DNA of 64,000 nt from Pleodorina starrii (Eukaryota; Chlorophyta; Chlorophyceae; Chlamydomonadales; Volvocaceae): assembly GCA_030267565.1 (NCBI GenBank), contig BRXU01000013.1, positions 1,838,001 to 1,902,000 on the forward strand, in the 5' to 3' direction. The notes under the pieces are model-generated. The model had not been told where the DNA came from. It did not search any database and worked only from the letters and a program-made list of their open reading frames with translations. Within the stretch, counting starts at the first letter, position 1. Each line of letters begins with the position of its first letter. Of the stretch, positions 59,680-64,000 are shown in pieces. A program made the translations under genes and the position numbers.

Positions 59680-61823
59680 GCTACTAAAGTACGCCGGCTC
59701 AAGGCAAGAAACACCATTTTAACGACGCTACTTGTACTTGTGCGCGGCATATTTGTTAGTATTGCCTGAAACAATTACAAGTCGGAGGACATTATGGACA
59801 GACGCGAATTTCTATGGCGTATGGCGGGGCGTGGGAATAAAAGGAGCGCCGTAACAACAGCAGCGACAGATGATGCTCGCGCGTCATGCCATTTTTATGC
59901 CTAGCAGGAGAGCCGTCATAACAGTAGGGACGATATGCCAGATTATACTAAAATAAATGCAAGGCATTTCAAAGGCTTCGAGAGGGTATTGGGGTTCGAG
60001 CTCACTCCTCCTTACCAAACTCCACTCCCCCGCCACGCCCTGTCAAGAGCGGCGGTTACGGCAGACAAAGTATTCGATAGCGCCGTAAGTATGCGCAGCA
60101 GTAACCGCGCATTAACCCGTATCTGTAGGGAGACCCACACATAACTGACCGGGTAACCACGGGACTGTGGGCGTCTCCGCTCTCGTCCGTTCCTCTCCAT
60201 CCCCTTTCGGATGGCATGTACTAAGGAGCCAGCTCATCCATGGGCAGCTCTCCGGGCGTGGAGGCTGCATTGACGAATATCCGGAAGGTGCTCCCGGTAT
60301 GAGGGGGTTTCTCGTGTACACTAGTGTACACGCTTACACCAGGGAAGCCAGCCGTAAATTTGCGGACCCATCGATCGTTTTTATTGCAAACAATTCGCTC
60401 CCTCGTCGAATTATTTAGTTGTTATTGAGGTGTATTGCGCTGCAGCGAAACTGGCGGCTGCACGACTCGCACGACTCTGCGGGCCTTCAGGGCCGGCTTT
60501 GTCGTTTGAGGCTGCCGAGGTACTCGATGGCAGAGCATCGATCGCCACCCGTTCGAAGCCACGCTTTGCCTCCTTGCAATGATGTACCTTTCCGGGCGAC
60601 CACAGTGCCTGCTGACTCCCCGGACGGACACCTGTAGCCGCCAACAGCCGGCACGTGCACACCTCCTACGGTGTACGGCAAAAATGGCCCGGCTTCCCAT
60701 CATCACGCATCCGTCTTTTCCACAGCGCCTACCCCCGGCTGGCAACGGGGAACAGTGATGACAGTACGGCTGCAATCCCCGTCATCTGCCACCCTGGCGC
60801 GGTCAGTCCTGAAGCAAGTCAGTCCTGAAGCAAGCTATACAGAGGCCGCGACGAGGAAGGGAAAGCATGGAGGAAGATAAGGCCCGTTTGAAGGTCCTGG
60901 AAAACGCGCGGCGGGGGCAGAGCACGGCACGGCCTGTAGCGGTCGCAAGCCTTTCAGAGCTTTTCACCGCTACCTTTCGCCGCCAATCAACCCCCAATCC
61001 GTGCTTTCCAATTCGGGCGGTCCCTGCTGTCGGCTTGGCCCGAGTGGCTTTCACTGGGCTGTGCGCCGCCTGTTGTCGCGCTTGCTCTCACGCTTCTTCG
61101 TCAAAGGCTGGAGCCCAACGTTACAACACGCAACAGCTCTTGGTTTGCCGGTTAACACGTGAAATGCAACTCAGCGAACAGAACATGCAACTCGGCAAAC
61201 CCAAACTATCGTACTCTGCTCGAACATTTCGTAACAACTCCTTGATGAATGCGCACTCACTGCCCCGCTACCAGAGTTCATCGGAGGCGGCGCGCGTCCT
61301 AGTAGAAATTTTGGGCGGGGCCCCAGCACGAAGCGCCCAGGTTATGCCTTCCACCACCTCGCTCCCGACCCGCCGGTGCGCCCGAACAGCAAACATGAGG
61401 CCCACATCGCCCTTGGATTGGCGGCAGCAGCAGCAGCGGCACGGCGCCCATAAGTCAGGAGCCGAGGCAGAGCCGACTCCACCACCCCAAAGCCTGGGTC
61501 ATCTCCTGGGGCGGCCAAGTGCCTGCCACTGCCCACTGTGCATGTAAAACAGCTGTGACTGCGGGAGCAGTGCCGACCACCCACGACGGTGCAATCCCGT
61601 TACCACCGCAGTACTCCAAACCTGGTCGCCGCCTTCCAACATCGAACACGCTCCCAGCCTTTTTGCAACGCACGTAAACTACTCGCACCAGCACCGGCCC
61701 ACTCGTGCACGCACACGCGTCTTGCCAGCCAACAGCGCAGCAGCGGTGTCGGGTTCCCTCGCTAACCCCCGGGCTCATATACGCGCCACACGCGAGCTCC
61801 GCTTCTCCCAATCGTCCTCGCAC
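59680..61823. other. Region between PDE-C start and the 61.8 kb gene stop, no gene recognised
   Basis: It is expected to contain the PDE-C promoter. The only marked structure is an 18-bp perfect palindrome at 60314-60331 (GTGTACACTAGTGTACAC). Open frames are short and without motifs. Confidence 0.4.
61121..61125 (-). promoter_or_regulatory. Candidate TGTAA polyadenylation signal for the 61.8 kb gene
   Basis: TGTAA on the minus strand about 700 bases past the stop at 61824. Volvocine consensus; inferred only. Confidence 0.25.
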
Positions 61824-63983
61824 CTACTCAATGTCTTGCACGCCCGCGCCCTCGCCCGCGCCCTCCGGCCCAGCCGCCTGCCGAGTTGCTTCCATGGCGG
61901 CGGCCTCGCGGGAGCCCAGGCCGCCAGCCAGCGACTCCCCTGCCGCGGTCATGTTGACACCGCTGTGTTTGCGGAGGGCAGCGCGCGGAAAGAGCACGGG
62001 GGGAGGAGCGGGGAGGTATAAAGAAAAATTCGCAGCGGAGAGGAGCGCGGGGAGGAGGGGCAGGGCAGTGAGATTGGCGCGCAGGAGTCGGTGGTGACGG
62101 CGGCTGCGTAGGAGCGGAGCGCAGGCCAGCGGCGGGCTGACTCCCGGACGCGTGTTTATCGCACGGCTGCGGGGCGGGAAGAGGGCCGGCGGGAGGAGGG
62201 CCGGCGGGAAGAGGGCCGGCGGGAAGGGCTGTGCTGCGGCGCGGGCGGAGTTGCGGGAGCCTTCTGTTTTTGCCGCCCCGCCTTGCTCTGTGTACAGTCG
62301 CCGCTGGCGCACATCGCGTCGGTTGTGGTGGTTGTGGCGGTTAGTTGTAAATTGGTTGCGCGGGGAATGGTTCCGTGTATGGTGTAGCTCAAGCGGGTGT
62401 TTTTATGGCGCGGTCGCATCGCATATGCGGTTGCGAAACAACGCGCTCCCCTTGTGTTTGCATTGACGTGGCCCTCAGCGCGCAGGTTGCTGCTGCCGCG
62501 TTCGGCCGCTCGGCCGGGCCGGTTTCCCCTAATCCGCCGGTGGATCCTGCTTGCTGCCTCATACCTCATGCTTATATCGGGCACTAACCGGGCACTACGC
62601 GAACTGGCAACTGGCAGGTCAAGTCCTTTCTCGTACTCAAACCTTATCGCGCTACCGGCCTCTTGTCGCTACAGCACAGCAGATTGCTGTGCTGGCTCAG
62701 CTACAGCAAAGTTTGTCCGGTGGAAAAGAAATACATGGCGCAGTTCCGCCGTAATGCGCATACGGGTGTTGCTGCCCGGATCGCGGGGGGCCCGTCTTGC
62801 CTGCGGGAGGCCATCCGCTCGCTGTCGGTCCTGCCACCGCCCGGCGAAGCCGCGGACTTGTCCTCGCGTTCCATGTGCGTGTTGCCGCTCACCCACTCGT
62901 CCTGCCAGCTCTCTGGAACCTCGTCGTTGCGCTGCGAGCATCAGAAGCGGAGTACCACACGCGCGTGCAGTTTTGGAAAAGGCGAAGCTTAGGGTCATCG
63001 CCAGTTAGGGCCCGCAAAAGGCTGCGAGACGTGCAAGATACCCCGTCCCTCATCGTTCCTGCGGCTGTTGCCCGGGCATGCCCAAGCCCACCACCGGTCC
63101 GCACCCGCGACGGCTGAGATGACCGCGGCGTGGGCGCAGTCGACGACCTGGACGGATGCGGGAGCGAGATGCGGGAGGGATATGCGGGTTGGAGGTACGG
63201 CGTGGCGATGCGGATTGGGCCCAAAGAGGTTGGACAACAATTTTACCTTCTGCAATTTTCGATGTAGCAATTCGCAAAGCCGTCTGGCTCGCTCGCGCGA
63301 AGGACGCGATCGCAGTGATCGAAAACGTCGATTAAAAAAAAACAGAAAACCAAACAGGCAGAAACTCCGGTGCAATACAAATGAAGATGCGCACCTCCTC
63401 GCGGCCATCCCCTTGCTCCCGCTCTCGCCGCCGCCCGACGGCGCGGACCGCCCTTCCTGGTCGATGTGCGTGTTGCCGCTCACCCACTCGTCCTGCCAGC
63501 TCTCCGGAACCTCATTGCTGCCCTGCAAGCACCAACGGCAAAAAGACGAAATGAGCCAGCGCGCCCGCGCCCGCGCTCTCGAAGGAACGCAAGTATCCAC
63601 GTCCCGGCCGCGAAAGAGAAAATATCACCGACAGCAGAGGTCACGTTTTTTCCAAGCCATGGCGCGGGCGCGCCGGCCGGGCTGCGGTCGCCACTAGCGT
63701 GAGCTAAGCGCAGCTTGCTACGGTCTACAGGCAAAACGAGGCTCGAGGAAAGTGTGAAGGGGGCGACAAACTCGCGGAAGCGCGGACTTACGTAGTCTGA
63801 TTCCCGAGCGTCCCGTGGGTCCTTGGTGGCGAAGAGCGGCGCGGGAGCCGTGCGGCGCCCCACTTGGCTGCCGGGCAGTGTGCGCGTTCTCACATGGGCT
63901 GCGGTACGGGTGGCTCCGGCAGCATAGGCGGCCGCCGGCCGTCGGCGCGCGACGGGCGCGGTGTGGCGTGAAAGCATCAGCAT
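61824..63983 (-). CDS. Unrecognised small protein with organelle-type presequence and two alternative second exons
   Basis: I do not recognise the family. Exon 1 is 63983-63792 (64 codons, donor GTAAGT). Exon 2a is 63522-63395 and exon 2b is 62931-62801. Exon 3 is 61962-61824 and ends in a stop. Either choice gives an open frame: 152 aa with 2a, 153 aa with 2b. Residues 1-54 are rich in Arg/Ala/Thr/Ser with no acidic residue, like a chloroplast or mitochondrial presequence. The mature part is polar and acidic, contains EVPESWQDEWVSGNTH, and ends in a Gly/Ala/Glu-rich tail. Exons 2a and 2b encode the same pattern with conservative changes (I/M, D/E, R/K), which supports coding. Exon 2b uses a GC donor of good consensus (AG|GCAAGA). 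The start ATG lies 17 bases from the window edge, so an upstream in-frame start cannot be excluded. Confidence 0.6.
62801..62931 (-). other. Alternative exon 2b
   Basis: Acceptor CTCGCAG, starts with RNDEVPESWQDEW, ends at GC donor AG|GCAAGA. It has the same phases as exon 2a, so the two cannot be joined in frame. Confidence 0.55.
63395..63522 (-). other. Alternative exon 2a
   Basis: Acceptor CTTGCAG, starts with GSNEVPESWQDEW, ends at donor AG|GTGCGC. It enters in phase 0 and leaves in phase 2. Confidence 0.6.
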
Positions 63984-64000
63984 TGCCTGGTAAAGCGTGC

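Noticed and set aside
63484..63522. 13-codon microexon ending at GTGAGC after WQDEW
   Set aside because: The GTGAGC looks like a donor, but the following codons show conservative amino-acid changes between the two copies, and only the longer exon joins exon 3 in frame.

Overview
The window looks like nuclear DNA of a volvocine green alga (Chlamydomonas/Volvox lineage). It is very GC-rich, with many short introns, long Ala/Gly/Pro/Gln tracts in exons, TGTAA-type poly(A) candidates and TTTTAGGG telomere-like motifs in introns. The species cannot be named from sequence alone. No rRNA, tRNA, CRISPR or bacterial operon structure was seen.

Layout. (1) 171-10462 (+): the 3' thirteen exons of a gamma-tubulin complex (Spc97/Spc98, GCP5/GCP6-type) gene whose start lies off the left edge. 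(2) 10463-16985: no host gene. It holds a compact retroelement (11630-13593) with split direct repeats, A1-gag-B1-A2-B2, as in the DIRS/PAT/Kangaroo/TOC group. (3) 16986-29527 (+): PDE-A, 18 exons, 1246 aa. (4) 29528-35122: no gene recognised. (5) 46613-35123 (-): PDE-B, 17 exons, 1275 aa. (6) 46614-49342: no gene recognised. (7) 59679-49343 (-): PDE-C, 18 exons, 1161 aa. (8) 59680-61823: no gene recognised. (9) 63983-61824 (-): a small gene with an organelle-type presequence and a pair of alternative second exons whose phases make them mutually exclusive.

PDE-A, -B and -C are paralogous receptor-like cyclic-nucleotide phosphodiesterases. Each has a first membrane segment, an extracytoplasmic CHASE-type sensor, a second membrane segment, a conserved juxtamembrane helix, a long low-complexity linker with basic phosphosite-like motifs, and a class I PDE catalytic domain. 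A points right; B and C point left, so A and B are tail-to-tail. All three models were assembled from matching splice sites; every intron phase agrees and each total length divides by three. The inferred role is that an outside ligand controls cAMP/cGMP breakdown at the membrane.

The paralogs differ in intron content. They share near-identical introns in the catalytic half but not in the sensor half, and one orthologous intron carries transposon remnants in A and a 12-bp minisatellite in B. GC-AG introns recur, including an orthologous site that is GC in A and B but GT in C. Exon coordinates are hand-derived from sequence and family conservation, without transcripts or database searches.
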